Below are positions 44,989 through 54,056 of a DNA stretch of 64,000 nt, piece after piece (the first letter of the stretch is position 1; every line of letters starts with the position of its first letter). The translations under genes were made by a program, and so were the position numbers. Location of the stretch: assembly GCF_018448785.1 (NCBI RefSeq), contig NZ_JAHCLU010000001.1, positions 310,001-374,000 of the forward strand, written 5' to 3'. The notes beneath the pieces were generated by a model that worked only from the letters and a program-made list of their open reading frames with translations, was not told the DNA's origin and ran no database searches. The stretch is from Halomonas jincaotanensis. Lineage in GTDB: Bacteria > Pseudomonadota > Gammaproteobacteria > Pseudomonadales > Halomonadaceae.

Positions 44989-45762
44989 ATGCAACTGCCA
45001 ACCAACACCTTCAAGCAGCGACTGTGCGACGATGAGCGACAGATCGGCCTGTGGCTCGGACTGACGAGTCCTTATGCCGCGGAGATAGCCGCGACGGCGG
45101 GCTATGACTGGCTGTTGCTGGACGGCGAACATTCGCCCAACGACCTGGCGACCTTGCTGGGTCAATTGCAGGCTATCGCACCTTATGCGTCTCACCCGAT
45201 CGTGCGCCCCCCCGTCGGCGATCCGGTGCTGATCAAGCAGTATCTGGACCTCGGCGTACAGACTCTGCTGGTGCCGATGGTGGAAACCGCCGAGCAGGCC
45301 GCCGGCCTGGTGGCCGCCATGCGCTACCCACCACGTGGTATCCGCGGTGTCGGCCATGTGCTGGCCCGTGCCGCGCGCTGGGGGCAGGTAGAGGACTATC
45401 TGGCCAGGGCCGACGAGGAAATGTGCCTGCTGGTACAGGTGGAGACCGTGGCCGGCCTTGAGAACCTGGACGCCATCGCCGCGACGCCAGGGGTCGATGG
45501 CGTTTTCATCGGCCCGGCCGATCTCTCCGCCGCTCTGGGGCACCTGGGCAATCCGGGCCATCCCGAGGTGCGCCAGGCGATCAGCGACGCCATTGCCCGT
45601 GTCCGCTCGGTCGGCAAGGCCACCGGCATCGTTACCGTCGACGAGGACGAGGCCCATGGCTATCTGGCCGCCGGGTGCTCGTTCGTGGGTGTGGGCATCG
45701 ACACCCTGCTGCTCATGAACGCCATGTACGGCCTGGCCGGACGTTTTCGTCGCGAACGCTAG
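44989..45762 (+). CDS. HpcH/HpaI-family aldolase
   Basis: 257-residue metal-dependent class II pyruvate aldolase. ATG at 44989 with GAGGACGAG upstream. Motifs: [15 protein letters not shown] (His-Glu), [29 protein letters not shown] (Arg and metal site), [16 protein letters not shown], and [13 protein letters not shown]. Related enzymes cleave 5-keto-4-deoxy-glucarate (GarL) or 2-keto-3-deoxy-rhamnonate (RhmA) to pyruvate and an aldehyde. Its TAG shares the bases CTAG with the TAG of the convergent FAD oxidase. Confidence 0.9.
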   Translation: MQLPTNTFKQRLCDDERQIGLWLGLTSPYAAEIAATAGYDWLLLDGEHSPNDLATLLGQLQAIAPYASHPIVRPPVGDPVLIKQYLDLGVQTLLVPMVETAEQAAGLVAAMRYPPRGIRGVGHVLARAARWGQVEDYLARADEEMCLLVQVETVAGLENLDAIAATPGVDGVFIGPADLSAALGHLGNPGHPEVRQAISDAIARVRSVGKATGIVTVDEDEAHGYLAAGCSFVGVGIDTLLLMNAMYGLAGRFRRER

Positions 45763-47183
45763 CGCTCAACGGGCAGGATCCGCCCCGGATTCATCACCCC
45801 CTCGGGATCGAACAGCGCCTTGATGCCCCGGGCCATATCGTGTTCCAGGGGCGATAGTCGCGCCAGGTAGGGCGCCTGCTTGGTCCTGCCGATGCCGTGC
45901 TCGGCGCTGATGCTGCCGCCGAAGTCATCGAGAACCGTGAACAGCTCATCCTCCAGTTCATGCAGATGGTGCCCCTTGTCGGCATCGTCGAGTGCAGTCG
46001 GCGGCAGGATATTGAAATGCAGGTTGCCGTCGCCGATATGGCCATAGGCGATGATCTCGCAGTCGGGCGAGGCGTTCATTATCGCGCGCGTGGCCTGCTC
46101 GACGAAGGCGGGAATGGCCGAGATCGGCACCGAAATGTCCGTGCGCAGGTGCTCGCCTCGCAGGCGCTGGCCCTCGAGCATGCTCTCGCGGAACTGCCAC
46201 AGCTGTTGCGACTGGCTGTCGCTGCTCGCCAGGGCGCCATCGACGATCAGCTCGCGTTCCATGCCACGCTCCAGCAGGTGCTCGAGCATGGCGCTGAGGT
46301 CCACCTGGCCGGTGGCGGCCACTTCCAGCAGCACGTACCAGGGGTGCGCGTCGTCCAGCGGGTCGCGCAGTGTCGGCGTCGCTTCCATGGCCAGTTCGAT
46401 GCAGCGCCGGGGAATCAGCTCGAAGGCGGTGAGCAGGTCGCTGCAGTCGCGGCGCGCCAGGCCATACAGCTCGATCACGGCCTCGATCGAAGGCAGGCCG
46501 AGCAGGGCCGTACGGCTCTGCTCGGGACGCGGGACCAGCTTGAGCACGGCGCCGGTGACGATACCCAGTGTGCCCTCGCTGCCCAGGAACAGCTGCTTCA
46601 AGTCGTAGCCGCGGTTGTCCTTGTGCAGGGCGTGCAGGCCGTTCCAGATCCGCCCGTCGGGCATCACTACTTCAAGGCCCAGCACCAGCTGGCGCATCAT
46701 GCCGTAGCGCAAGACATTAAGGCCGCCGGCGTTGGTGGCGATGTTTCCGCCGATCTGGCAGCTGCCCTGGGCACCAAACGAGAGCGGAAAGTCGCAGTCG
46801 TGTTCGGCGGCGGCCTGCTTGATGGTCTCGAGGATGCAGCCGGCGTCGACGGTCATGGTGAAGTTGATCGGGTCGATGTCGCGAATGCGGTTCAGGCGCT
46901 CCAGGCTGATCACCAGCTCGCCGCCGTCGCGGTCGGGCAGGGCGCCGGCGACAAGGCCGCTGTGGCCGCCCTGGGGCGTCATGCGCACACCATGTTCACG
47001 GCAAAGCGTCACGACCTCGGCGACCTCGGCAGTGCTGGACGGTCGCACCACCCCCAGCGGCATGCCCAGGTAATCGCCCGCCCAGTCGCTGAGGTAGCGG
47101 GCCTGATCCGCCGGGTCGCGAAGTACCGCACGCTCACCAAGCCGGCGTTCGAGAAGGTCCAGAATCTCCGGTGTATCGGCCAT
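45759..47183 (-). CDS. FAD-linked 2-hydroxyacid oxidase/dehydrogenase (GlcD/D-lactate type)
   Basis: 474-residue flavoenzyme. N-terminal FAD domain ([49 protein letters not shown]) and C-terminal FAD-oxidase domain with metal/substrate motif [12 protein letters not shown] and the closing [11 protein letters not shown]. It passes electrons from a D-2-hydroxyacid (lactate, 2-hydroxyglutarate or a sugar-acid product) to an electron carrier. Starts directly after the fucD stop; it may oxidise lactate formed by the fuconate route (inference). Confidence 0.9.
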   Translation of the reverse strand: MADTPEILDLLERRLGERAVLRDPADQARYLSDWAGDYLGMPLGVVRPSSTAEVAEVVTLCREHGVRMTPQGGHSGLVAGALPDRDGGELVISLERLNRIRDIDPINFTMTVDAGCILETIKQAAAEHDCDFPLSFGAQGSCQIGGNIATNAGGLNVLRYGMMRQLVLGLEVVMPDGRIWNGLHALHKDNRGYDLKQLFLGSEGTLGIVTGAVLKLVPRPEQSRTALLGLPSIEAVIELYGLARRDCSDLLTAFELIPRRCIELAMEATPTLRDPLDDAHPWYVLLEVAATGQVDLSAMLEHLLERGMERELIVDGALASSDSQSQQLWQFRESMLEGQRLRGEHLRTDISVPISAIPAFVEQATRAIMNASPDCEIIAYGHIGDGNLHFNILPPTALDDADKGHHLHELEDELFTVLDDFGGSISAEHGIGRTKQAPYLARLSPLEHDMARGIKALFDPEGVMNPGRILPVER

Positions 47184-48488
47184 TTAGCTGTCCTCCTGCC
47201 AGGCGGCGCCGTCCGGGAAACGGTGCCGGGAAAGCGAGTCGTCGTGCATGGTGATGCTATAGCCGGCGGCAGTGGGCACCTGGTAGCGACCACGGCGGAC
47301 CGACACAGGATCGACGAAGTGCTCGTGCAGATGATCGACGTATTCCAGCACTCGGCCGTCGAGGCTGCCCGAGACGGCGATGTAGTCGAACAGCGAGATG
47401 TGCTGGACGTATTCGCACAGTCCGACGCCGCCGGCGTGCGGACAGACCGGCACGCCGAACTTGGCGGCCATCAGTACCACCAGGATGACCTCATTGAGCC
47501 CGCCCAGCCGCGCGGAATCGATCTGGCAGTAGTCGATGGCGTCGGCCTGCAGGAACTGCTTGAACATCACCTTGTTGTGACAATGCTCGCCGGTGGCCAC
47601 GCCGATTGGCGCGACGCGATGGCGGATCTCGGCGTGACCAAGAATATCGTCGGGGCTGGTGGGCTCCTCGATCCACAGTGGGTCGAATTCGGCCAGCCGG
47701 CGCATCTTGGCGACGGTCTCGTCGACCTCCCACACTTGGTTGGCGTCCATCATCAGCACGTTGTCCCAGCCGATCTCCTCGCGCAGCAGGGCGGCGCGCC
47801 GGGCATCCTCGTCCAGATCGCCACCGATCTTCTGCTTGAAGTGCGTCCACCCCTCAGCCAGGGCATCGCGGGCGAGCTGGCGGACCTTATCGTCGGAATA
47901 GCCGAGCCAGCCCGCCGAGGTGGTGTAGCCGGGAAAGCCGTCACGGCGCATCTCGGCCTCGCGCTCGGCCTTGCCAGGCGCCTGCTTGCGAAGAAGCGCG
48001 ATGGCTTCTTCCGGCGTCAAGGCATCGGTGACGAAGCGGAAGTCGAGGCAGCGCACCAGTTCCTCGGGGCTCATGTCGGCCAAAAGCTTCCACACCGGCT
48101 TGCCTTCGCGCTTGGCCCACAGGTCCCAGACGGCGTTGACCAGGGCGGCGGTGGCTAGATGGATCGCGCCCTTGTCGGGGCCGATCCAGCGCAGCTGGCT
48201 GTCGCCAGTGATCTCGCGCCAGAAGACGCCCATGTTGGCGGTGATCGCCTCCAGCGAGCGGCCCTCGAGGAGCGGGGTGAGCGAGCGTACGGCGGTGACG
48301 ACGATCTCGTTGCCGCGGCCGATGGTGAAGGTCAGGCCGTGACCCTGGGGGCCGCTGTCGTCGTCGGTGTGCAGGATCACATAGGTGGCCGAATAGTCCG
48401 GCGCGGCGTTCATGGCGTCCGAGCCGTCCAGCGAGCGCGATGTCGGGAAGCGGATGTCCTGGACCTCGACGCGAGTGATGGTAGTCAT
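47184..48488 (-). CDS. fucD: L-fuconate dehydratase (enolase superfamily)
   Basis: 434-residue Mg enzyme dehydrating L-fuconate to 2-keto-3-deoxy-L-fuconate. N-terminal capping domain starts TRVEVQDIRFPTSRSLDGSDAMN, characteristic of FucD. Barrel: catalytic Lys pair in HFKQKIGGD, metal ligands Asp in LMMDANQVWEV, Glu in WIEEPTSPDD and Glu in GVATGEHCHN, then His in CPHAGGVGL. Full length, no defect. Middle gene of a three-gene minus-strand operon. Confidence 0.93.
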   Translation of the reverse strand: MTTITRVEVQDIRFPTSRSLDGSDAMNAAPDYSATYVILHTDDDSGPQGHGLTFTIGRGNEIVVTAVRSLTPLLEGRSLEAITANMGVFWREITGDSQLRWIGPDKGAIHLATAALVNAVWDLWAKREGKPVWKLLADMSPEELVRCLDFRFVTDALTPEEAIALLRKQAPGKAEREAEMRRDGFPGYTTSAGWLGYSDDKVRQLARDALAEGWTHFKQKIGGDLDEDARRAALLREEIGWDNVLMMDANQVWEVDETVAKMRRLAEFDPLWIEEPTSPDDILGHAEIRHRVAPIGVATGEHCHNKVMFKQFLQADAIDYCQIDSARLGGLNEVILVVLMAAKFGVPVCPHAGGVGLCEYVQHISLFDYIAVSGSLDGRVLEYVDHLHEHFVDPVSVRRGRYQVPTAAGYSITMHDDSLSRHRFPDGAAWQEDS

Positions 48489-48529
48489 GATGGTGTCCTC
48501 ATTGCTGTTGTGAGCGATGGCAGGCGGCG

Positions 48530-49693
48530 TCAGCGCTGGCCGAGGTGGCGCATCAGCTGGCGGATGCCAAAGGTCCAGGGCGGCAGTTGGTCGCTGCGAC
48601 CGACCTCGTTGACCAGTGCCCCCAGGGCGGGAGTGGCGATGGTCACGCGGTCACGCGGATGATGGGTGAAGCCCTGGCCCTCACCGTCGCGGTCCTCAAT
48701 GGGTGAGAACATGGTACCCAGAAACAGCATGAAACCGTCGGGGTACTGATGATGATCGCCGAAGGTCTGGCGCACCAGGTCGAGCGGGTCGCGACTGATC
48801 TCGCGCATGTCGCTTTCGCCTTCGAGCAGAAAGTCGTCGTCCTCGCCCTCGATACGCAGGGAGACCCGCGCCTGACGAACGGTATCGATGTCGAAATGCG
48901 CGTCGAACAGACGAATGAAGGGGCCGATGGAACAGGACGCATTGTTGTCCTTGGCCTTGCCGAGCAGCAGGGCGCTGCGGCCTTCCACGTCGCGCAGGTT
49001 GACGTCGTTGCCCAGGCTGGCGCCCTTGACGCGACCCTGGGCATCTACGGCCAGCACGATTTCCGGCTCGGGGTTGTTCCACTTCGATGAGGGATGCAGG
49101 CCCACGGGGCTGCCGAAGCCCACCGAGGAAAGTGGCTGGGCCTTGGTGAACACCTCGGCATCCGTCCCGATGCCCACCTCCATGTATTGCGACCAGGCGC
49201 CGCGAGACTGCAGGGCTTCCTTCAGCGCCATGGCTTCCTCGGAGCCGGGCACGATGCGCGACAGGTCCTTGCCGATCAGCGCTTGCAGCTCCTCGCGAAG
49301 CTCGACGGCGCGGGCGGGGTCGCCGCCGGCCTGTTCCTCGATCACCCGCTCCATCAGGCTGACCGCGAAGGTTACGCCACAGGCCTTTACCGCCTGGACG
49401 TCGCAGGGGGCGAGCAGGTATGGGGCGCTCGGTGTGGCACCCAGCGAGTTGGTGAGCAGCGTGTCGACCGAACCCAGCGAGTCCCCTTCGGCGTGGCGAA
49501 CCACCTCGAGGAGATCGTCGCGCTCCAGCAGGTCGGCCATCGTCGGACCGGCGTGGGTGATATCGATGACCTCGCCATCGCGTACCGCGACCAGAACCGG
49601 GCCGGCATGGGGCGCATCGCGCCAGGCACGACCGACCAGCAACGCTGTGGAGAGGTCGGTAGGCAGGAAATCTGCCGGAGAAAGGGGGGACAT
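48530..49693 (-). CDS. Fumarylacetoacetate hydrolase-family protein, long form
   Basis: 387-residue enzyme. The C-terminal FAH fold holds YMEVGIGTDAEVFTKAQPLSSVG, the metal Glu pair in NNPEPEIVLAV and GNDVNLRD; the N-terminal 140 residues are a separate domain with AVKACGVTFAVSLMERV. Such long FAH proteins accompany sugar-acid dehydratases and may dehydrate or hydrolyse 2-keto-3-deoxy or diketo acids. It is the first gene of the fucD operon. A second, short FAH protein of this regulon is at 60218. Confidence 0.85.
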   Translation of the reverse strand: MSPLSPADFLPTDLSTALLVGRAWRDAPHAGPVLVAVRDGEVIDITHAGPTMADLLERDDLLEVVRHAEGDSLGSVDTLLTNSLGATPSAPYLLAPCDVQAVKACGVTFAVSLMERVIEEQAGGDPARAVELREELQALIGKDLSRIVPGSEEAMALKEALQSRGAWSQYMEVGIGTDAEVFTKAQPLSSVGFGSPVGLHPSSKWNNPEPEIVLAVDAQGRVKGASLGNDVNLRDVEGRSALLLGKAKDNNASCSIGPFIRLFDAHFDIDTVRQARVSLRIEGEDDDFLLEGESDMREISRDPLDLVRQTFGDHHQYPDGFMLFLGTMFSPIEDRDGEGQGFTHHPRDRVTIATPALGALVNEVGRSDQLPPWTFGIRQLMRHLGQR

Positions 49694-49792
49694 AACACCT
49701 CCGATTGGCTAATGCGAATGGCTAAGGTAAATGGCTAGGGCAGTGGGCTGGCATGTGGCCAGCTTTCGCCTATCATGCTAAGGATGTTGCGA

Positions 49793-49810
49793 TGTATGAC
49801 AGGTATGCCA
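49793..49810. promoter_or_regulatory. Shared motif copy A (TATGACA-G-GTAT)
   Basis: TGTATGACAGGTATGCCA lies in the region between the divergent FAH/fucD and SDR/pdxA2 units, 75 bp before the SDR start. The core recurs at 52901 and 61953. Form and setting fit an operator of the FadR-type regulator at 57209. Confidence 0.5.
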
Positions 49811-49867
49811 TGAACAGTATAGCAACCCCAGGACGACTTCCAGATGATAGCCAAGCAGGAGAACAGC

Positions 49868-50632
49868 ATGTTCGATGAGATGAAAGGCAAGCGGGTACTG
49901 GTGACCGGGTCGAGCCGTGGCATCGGCGCGGCGGTCGCCAGGCGACTCGGGGGCCTCGGTGCTCAGGTGGCGGTGCATTATCATCGCAGCGAAGGGCCGG
50001 CCCAGGCGGTCTGCGATGACATTCGTCAGGCCGGTGGCCAGGCCTTTCTGATTCAGGGCGATATCAGCCGCTCTCGGGATGCGACCGCGATCGTCGACCA
50101 GGCGGCGGAGCAACTCGGCGGCCTCGACCTGCTGGTCAATAATGCCGGCGACATGCTGGGGCGCGTTAGTCTGGACGAGATGGACGATGAGCATTATGAC
50201 CGCGTGATGGACCTCAATGCCCGCTCGGTGGTAATGGCCAGCCGAGCGGCGCTGCCCTACCTGCGCCAGGCCGGTGCCGGCAACATCATCCATACCGGCT
50301 CGATTGCGGCGCGCAATGGTGGCGGCCCGGGCGCCGGCCTCTACGCCTCGGCCAAGGGTTTCGTCACCACCCTGACCCGCAACATGGCCAAGGAACTCGC
50401 CGGCGACAACATCCGTGTCAACGCCGTGGCGCCTGGCGTGATCACCACCGATTTCCATGAACGCCACTCCAACGATGCCCAGATGGAAGCCGCGCGCGCG
50501 ACAATTCCCCAGGGTCGGTTGGGCAGCGCCGAGGATTGCGTTGGTGCCTATCTGTTTCTGGCAACCGATGCCTTGAGCGGCTATGTCACCGGTCAGATCA
50601 TCGAGGTCAACGGCGGGCAGTTGATGCCATGA
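49868..50632 (+). CDS. SDR-family oxidoreductase
   Basis: 254-residue short-chain dehydrogenase; ATG at 49868 with GGAG 7 bp upstream, preferred over the ATG at 49844. Motifs: TGSSRGIGAAVARRL, NNAGD, Ser in HTGSIAARNG, Y-x-x-x-K in GLYASAKGF, and the end GYVTGQIIEVNGGQLMP. It heads a unit with pdxA2 and dtnK (stop overlaps pdxA2 as ATGA), suggesting oxidation of a sugar acid or its epimer before phosphorylation. Confidence 0.88.
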   Translation: MFDEMKGKRVLVTGSSRGIGAAVARRLGGLGAQVAVHYHRSEGPAQAVCDDIRQAGGQAFLIQGDISRSRDATAIVDQAAEQLGGLDLLVNNAGDMLGRVSLDEMDDEHYDRVMDLNARSVVMASRAALPYLRQAGAGNIIHTGSIAARNGGGPGAGLYASAKGFVTTLTRNMAKELAGDNIRVNAVAPGVITTDFHERHSNDAQMEAARATIPQGRLGSAEDCVGAYLFLATDALSGYVTGQIIEVNGGQLMP

Positions 50633-51687
50633 GCGAGTCCAACCACAGTGTTTCAAGACAATACGACATCGCCATTACCATGGGCGACCCGGCGGGCATC
50701 GGTCCCGAGATCATCTGCCGTGCCGTGGCTACCATGTCCCCCGCGTCGCGTGCCGGCACCCTGCTGGTCGGCGACCCGGCGATCTTTCGCCGCGCCGCCC
50801 AAACGATCAATGCCGAGCTGAGCTTCGCTCCCCTGGATGCCCCCGACGCTCCCGCGGAAAGCGTGGCCGTGGCCGTGGTCGAAGTGTCTGCGGATGTCGC
50901 GATTCCCGACGGCGAGATCAGCGCCGGTGCCGGCGACATGGCCTTTCGTTGCATCGCCATGGCCGTGGAGTTGGTGCAGAGCGGTCGGGCCGGGGTGATC
51001 GTCACGGCACCGCTGAACAAGGCCGCGCTGCATGCCGCCGGCCATTATTACGATGGCCACACCGGCATGCTGGCCGCGCTGACCGGCGCGCCGTCGTCTT
51101 TCATGTTGCTGGCCTCCGAGCATCTCTCGACCCTGCATGTGTCGACCCATGTGTCCTTGCGCGAGGCCATCGACCGGGTCACGCCCGAGCGGATCATCGC
51201 CACCGTCGAGGCCGGGCACGAGCATCTCAAGTCCCTGGGAATGGCTAATCCACGCATCGCGGTGGCCGGCCTCAACCCACACTGCGGTGAAGGCGGCATT
51301 TTCGGCGACGAGGACACACTCAGCATCGCGCCGGCCGTCGAGGCGCTCAAGGCGCGTGGGTTCGACGTCAGTGGACCGATCTCCGCCGACACCGTCTTCT
51401 ATCGCGCCTCCCAGGGCGAGTTCGACCTGGTGGTGGCCCAGTATCACGACCAGGGCCATATCCCGGTCAAGCTGATTGCCTTCGACACCACCGTGAACGT
51501 CAGCCTCGGCCTGCCGATTCGACGCACCTCGGTGGATCACGGTACCGCCTTCGACATTGCCTGGCAGGGCAGGGCGGATGCGACCAACATGGGCGCTGCC
51601 ATTGCCTATGCGCATCGCTTAGTGACTGGCAACGAGGCCGGGGTTGGAGCCGATGCACGTGAGCAGAGCCGGGGGCGGGGCGCATGA
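50629..51687 (+). CDS. pdxA2: 4-phospho-D-threonate 3-dehydrogenase PdxA2
   Basis: 352-residue NAD- and metal-dependent enzyme that oxidises and decarboxylates 4-phospho-D-threonate to DHAP. ATG at 50629. Motifs of the PdxA family: ITMGDPAGIGPEI, TAPLNKAALHAAGHYYDGHTGMLA (metal His), LNPHCGEGGIFGDED, and QYHDQGHIPVKL. It is PdxA2 rather than the pyridoxine enzyme because of the adjoining dtnK. The last 15 residues run into an imperfect duplication. Confidence 0.9.
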   Translation: MSESNHSVSRQYDIAITMGDPAGIGPEIICRAVATMSPASRAGTLLVGDPAIFRRAAQTINAELSFAPLDAPDAPAESVAVAVVEVSADVAIPDGEISAGAGDMAFRCIAMAVELVQSGRAGVIVTAPLNKAALHAAGHYYDGHTGMLAALTGAPSSFMLLASEHLSTLHVSTHVSLREAIDRVTPERIIATVEAGHEHLKSLGMANPRIAVAGLNPHCGEGGIFGDEDTLSIAPAVEALKARGFDVSGPISADTVFYRASQGEFDLVVAQYHDQGHIPVKLIAFDTTVNVSLGLPIRRTSVDHGTAFDIAWQGRADATNMGAAIAYAHRLVTGNEAGVGADAREQSRGRGA

Positions 51688-51716
51688 ACAGCGCCGGGGC
51701 TGGGGCGCATAAACAG
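51668..51716 (+). repeat. Imperfect 24-bp duplication at the pdxA2-dtnK junction
   Basis: GCCGGGGGCGGGGCGCATGA... (51668-51691) and GCCGGGGCTGGGGCGCATAA... (51693-51716) match at 21 of 24 bases, 25 bp apart. The first copy holds the ATGA stop/start overlap; in the second the ATG has become ATA. Confidence 0.9.
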
Positions 51717-52847
51717 TGTCGCATGGCGATCGTCGCCGACGATCTGACCGGGGCGCTGGACGCCGCGGCACCCTTCGCCCAGCGCGGTGCGACCACACGC
51801 GTGGTCGTAGCGCTTGAGCGTCTGGAAGCCTTGCTGGAAACGTGGCAAGAGGCGCTGCCGGAGGTCATCGCGGTGACGACGGAATCACGCCACATGACTG
51901 CCTCCGAGGCGGCCGAGCGCGTGGCGCGGGCCACCCAGATGCTGACCCGCCTGGCGCCAGTCGTGTGGTTCAAGAAGATCGACTCGACACTGCGCGGCCA
52001 GGTGGTGGCCGAGAGCCTGGCGATGCGCCGAGTCTGTGGCCGCCGGTTGATTCTCGCCCCGGCTGTGCCCTCCCAAGGCCGCACGACCCGGGAGGCACGC
52101 ATCATCGTGCACGGCCAACGCCTGGAGACGACCGACTTTGCCCGCGACGCGCGGTCACGGCCCCCCAGTGGCGGCATGGATGCCTTGTTCGAAGCCGAAG
52201 GGCTACTCTTGGCGCGTCATGTTCCGGGCCAGCCTCTGCCAACCACCGACAGCGTGGCCGATGCCGAGACGGATGCCGATCTCGACGCCTTGGCCGGTGG
52301 GATCATTGATGGCCAGGACGCGCAACTGGCGGTAGGCGCCGCCGGGCTGAGTCGCGCTCTGGCTCACGTCATGTTCGGCGAGGTGGCGTCGCGTCCGGTC
52401 CAAGCGGAATTCACAAGTCTCTGGCTAGCCGTGGGCTCGCGCAGTGAGCGCGCCAGGCAGCAGGTGGCCGTACTGCGTCGTGCCGTACCCGACCTGACGG
52501 TCGTGAGAGGCACCGACGACGTGCCGGTCGAGGCGCCTTTCCTGCTGTTGCTGCCCGGTACTGAAGAGTCGCCTCGCGAGGCGGACGAGGTGGCGGCAAC
52601 GCTGGCCGGGTCGCTCGCCAAGGGGATGGCCACGGCCACGCAGCGCCTCTACCTGATGACTGGAGGCGATTGCGCCAGTGCGCTGATGGAGACACTGGGG
52701 GCGAGTTACCTGGATGTCTCGGGCGAATGGGAGCCGGGGGTCGTGTTGGGATATCCACAGGGTAATCGGGAGTGGCCGTTGCTGACCAAGGCGGGTGGGT
52801 TCGGTGACGAATCCTTGCTGGTACGCCTACTGCGACCATTGGCGTAA
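51684..52847 (+). CDS. dtnK: D-threonate kinase DtnK (four-carbon acid sugar kinase, DUF1537)
   Basis: 387-residue kinase phosphorylating D-threonate at O4 for PdxA2. Core begins MAIVADDLTGALDAAAPFA; the C-terminal part holds LWLAVGSRSERARQQV and LMTGGDCASALMETLG. The annotated ATG at 51684 overlaps the pdxA2 stop, but an in-frame ATG at 51723 starts exactly at the conserved core, so the first 13 residues come from the duplicated segment and may not be needed. Confidence 0.9.
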   Translation: MNSAGAGAHKQCRMAIVADDLTGALDAAAPFAQRGATTRVVVALERLEALLETWQEALPEVIAVTTESRHMTASEAAERVARATQMLTRLAPVVWFKKIDSTLRGQVVAESLAMRRVCGRRLILAPAVPSQGRTTREARIIVHGQRLETTDFARDARSRPPSGGMDALFEAEGLLLARHVPGQPLPTTDSVADAETDADLDALAGGIIDGQDAQLAVGAAGLSRALAHVMFGEVASRPVQAEFTSLWLAVGSRSERARQQVAVLRRAVPDLTVVRGTDDVPVEAPFLLLLPGTEESPREADEVAATLAGSLAKGMATATQRLYLMTGGDCASALMETLGASYLDVSGEWEPGVVLGYPQGNREWPLLTKAGGFGDESLLVRLLRPLA

Positions 52848-52900
52848 ACGCGCCTCCAGAGGTTGCATTGCTTGGTAGAGGCGACTAGATTCGAATGTGA

Positions 52901-52919
52901 TGGTATGACACGTATACAG
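52901..52919. promoter_or_regulatory. Shared motif copy B (TATGACA-C-GTAT)
   Basis: TGGTATGACACGTATACAG lies 94 bp before dctP of TRAP system 3; GTAT-N7-ATAC gives it some symmetry. Same core as at 49793 and 61953. Confidence 0.5.
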
Positions 52920-52994
52920 CCAAGCCATCTTCTCCATTCTCACTTATCACCCAAAATTCTACTCCCGAATAATCACGTCAAGGAGCACAACAAA

Positions 52995-53993
52995 ATGGGT
53001 AACGCCAGTTTCCGACTCAAGACTGTCCATCGTCTCGCTACCGGCACCATCCTGCTAGCCGGCATGACGGCAGGTGGGCACGCCTTCGCCGAATCGCTCA
53101 ATTTTGCCCACGTCTACGAGACCTCTGAGCCCTACCACGAGTGGGCGCTGTGGGCGGCCGAGGAGATCGAGGAGCGAACCGACGGCCGCTACGAAATCGA
53201 GGTGCATGCCGCCTCGTCACTGGGTAAGGAAGCCGACATCAACGAGGGCCTGCAGTTGGGTACTGTTGACCTCATCTATACCGGTAATCAGTTCGCCGGG
53301 CGTTTCTACGGCCCCATCGGCATTGCCGGTGCGCCCTACATGTTCCGCGATTTCGACCACTGGCGCGCCTATGCCGACAGCGATCTCTTCGATGAGATCG
53401 CGCAGGGCTACCAGGACGAGACCGGCAACGTGCCGTTGGCGATGAACTACTACGGGCGTCGTCACGTGACTTCCAACGAGGCGATCAACGAGCCAGCGGA
53501 CATGGAAGGTCTCAAGATCCGCACGCCCAACGCGCCGCTTTACATGATGTTCCCTGAAGCCGTGGGTGCCAACCCGACGCCCATCGCTTTCGCCGAGGTC
53601 TATCTGGCCCTGCAGCAGGGGGTCGTGGATGCCCAGGAGAACCCGCTGCCGACCATCCGCGCCAAGGCCTTCCACGAGGTGCAGGACTACATCAATCTGA
53701 CGGGTCACATCACCGACTCGCTGATCACTATTGCCGGTGGGCCGCTGTGGAATCGCCTGTCCGAAGAGGACCGTGAGATCTTCCGTGAGGTCTACATGGA
53801 AGCCGGCCAGAAGATAACCGAGGACATTCTCCAGTCCGAAGAGGATCTCGTCGCCTGGTTCGAGGAGCAGGGTGTGACCGTAAACGAAGTTGATACCGAG
53901 CCATTCCGGGAAGCGACAGTGCCGTACCATACCGGTGAAGACGCTACCTGGGATCAGGAAACCTACGACCGCCTGCAGGCGATCGGTCAGTAA
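52995..53993 (+). CDS. dctP: TRAP transporter periplasmic binding protein (DctP family), system 3
   Basis: 332-residue exported receptor; ATG at 52995 with AAGGAG 9 bp upstream. Signal peptide with cleavage near GHAFA-ES (residue 34). Acidic mature part; ligand Arg in LKIRTPNAPLY, loop VDAQENPLPTI canonical. Belongs to the same regulon as the sugar-acid genes around it and probably binds a hexonate or tetronate. Confidence 0.94.
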   Translation: MGNASFRLKTVHRLATGTILLAGMTAGGHAFAESLNFAHVYETSEPYHEWALWAAEEIEERTDGRYEIEVHAASSLGKEADINEGLQLGTVDLIYTGNQFAGRFYGPIGIAGAPYMFRDFDHWRAYADSDLFDEIAQGYQDETGNVPLAMNYYGRRHVTSNEAINEPADMEGLKIRTPNAPLYMMFPEAVGANPTPIAFAEVYLALQQGVVDAQENPLPTIRAKAFHEVQDYINLTGHITDSLITIAGGPLWNRLSEEDREIFREVYMEAGQKITEDILQSEEDLVAWFEEQGVTVNEVDTEPFREATVPYHTGEDATWDQETYDRLQAIGQ

Positions 53994-54012
53994 CTTCCTT
54001 CTCGTTGCCGAC

Positions 54013-54038
54013 ACGCCACCCCATGAACGGGGTGGCGT
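54013..54038 (+). promoter_or_regulatory. Hairpin between dctP and dctQ of system 3
   Basis: ACGCCACCCC/GGGGTGGCGT, perfect 10-bp stem with a 6-base loop, followed by TATCTGC. Same place as the hairpins in systems 1 and 2. Confidence 0.75.
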
Positions 54039-54056
54039 TATCTGCGGAGTGAGCTT

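Noticed and set aside
45759..45762. Possible frameshift or fusion between the aldolase and the FAD oxidase genes
   Set aside because: They are convergent; the two TAG stops simply share the palindrome CTAG.
45897..48158. Very long plus-strand open frame (over 750 codons) opposite the FAD oxidase and fucD
   Set aside because: It is antisense to two intact enzyme genes with clear motifs and overlapping start/stop; its translation is low-complexity His/Gln/Ala-rich, typical of a GC-rich shadow frame.
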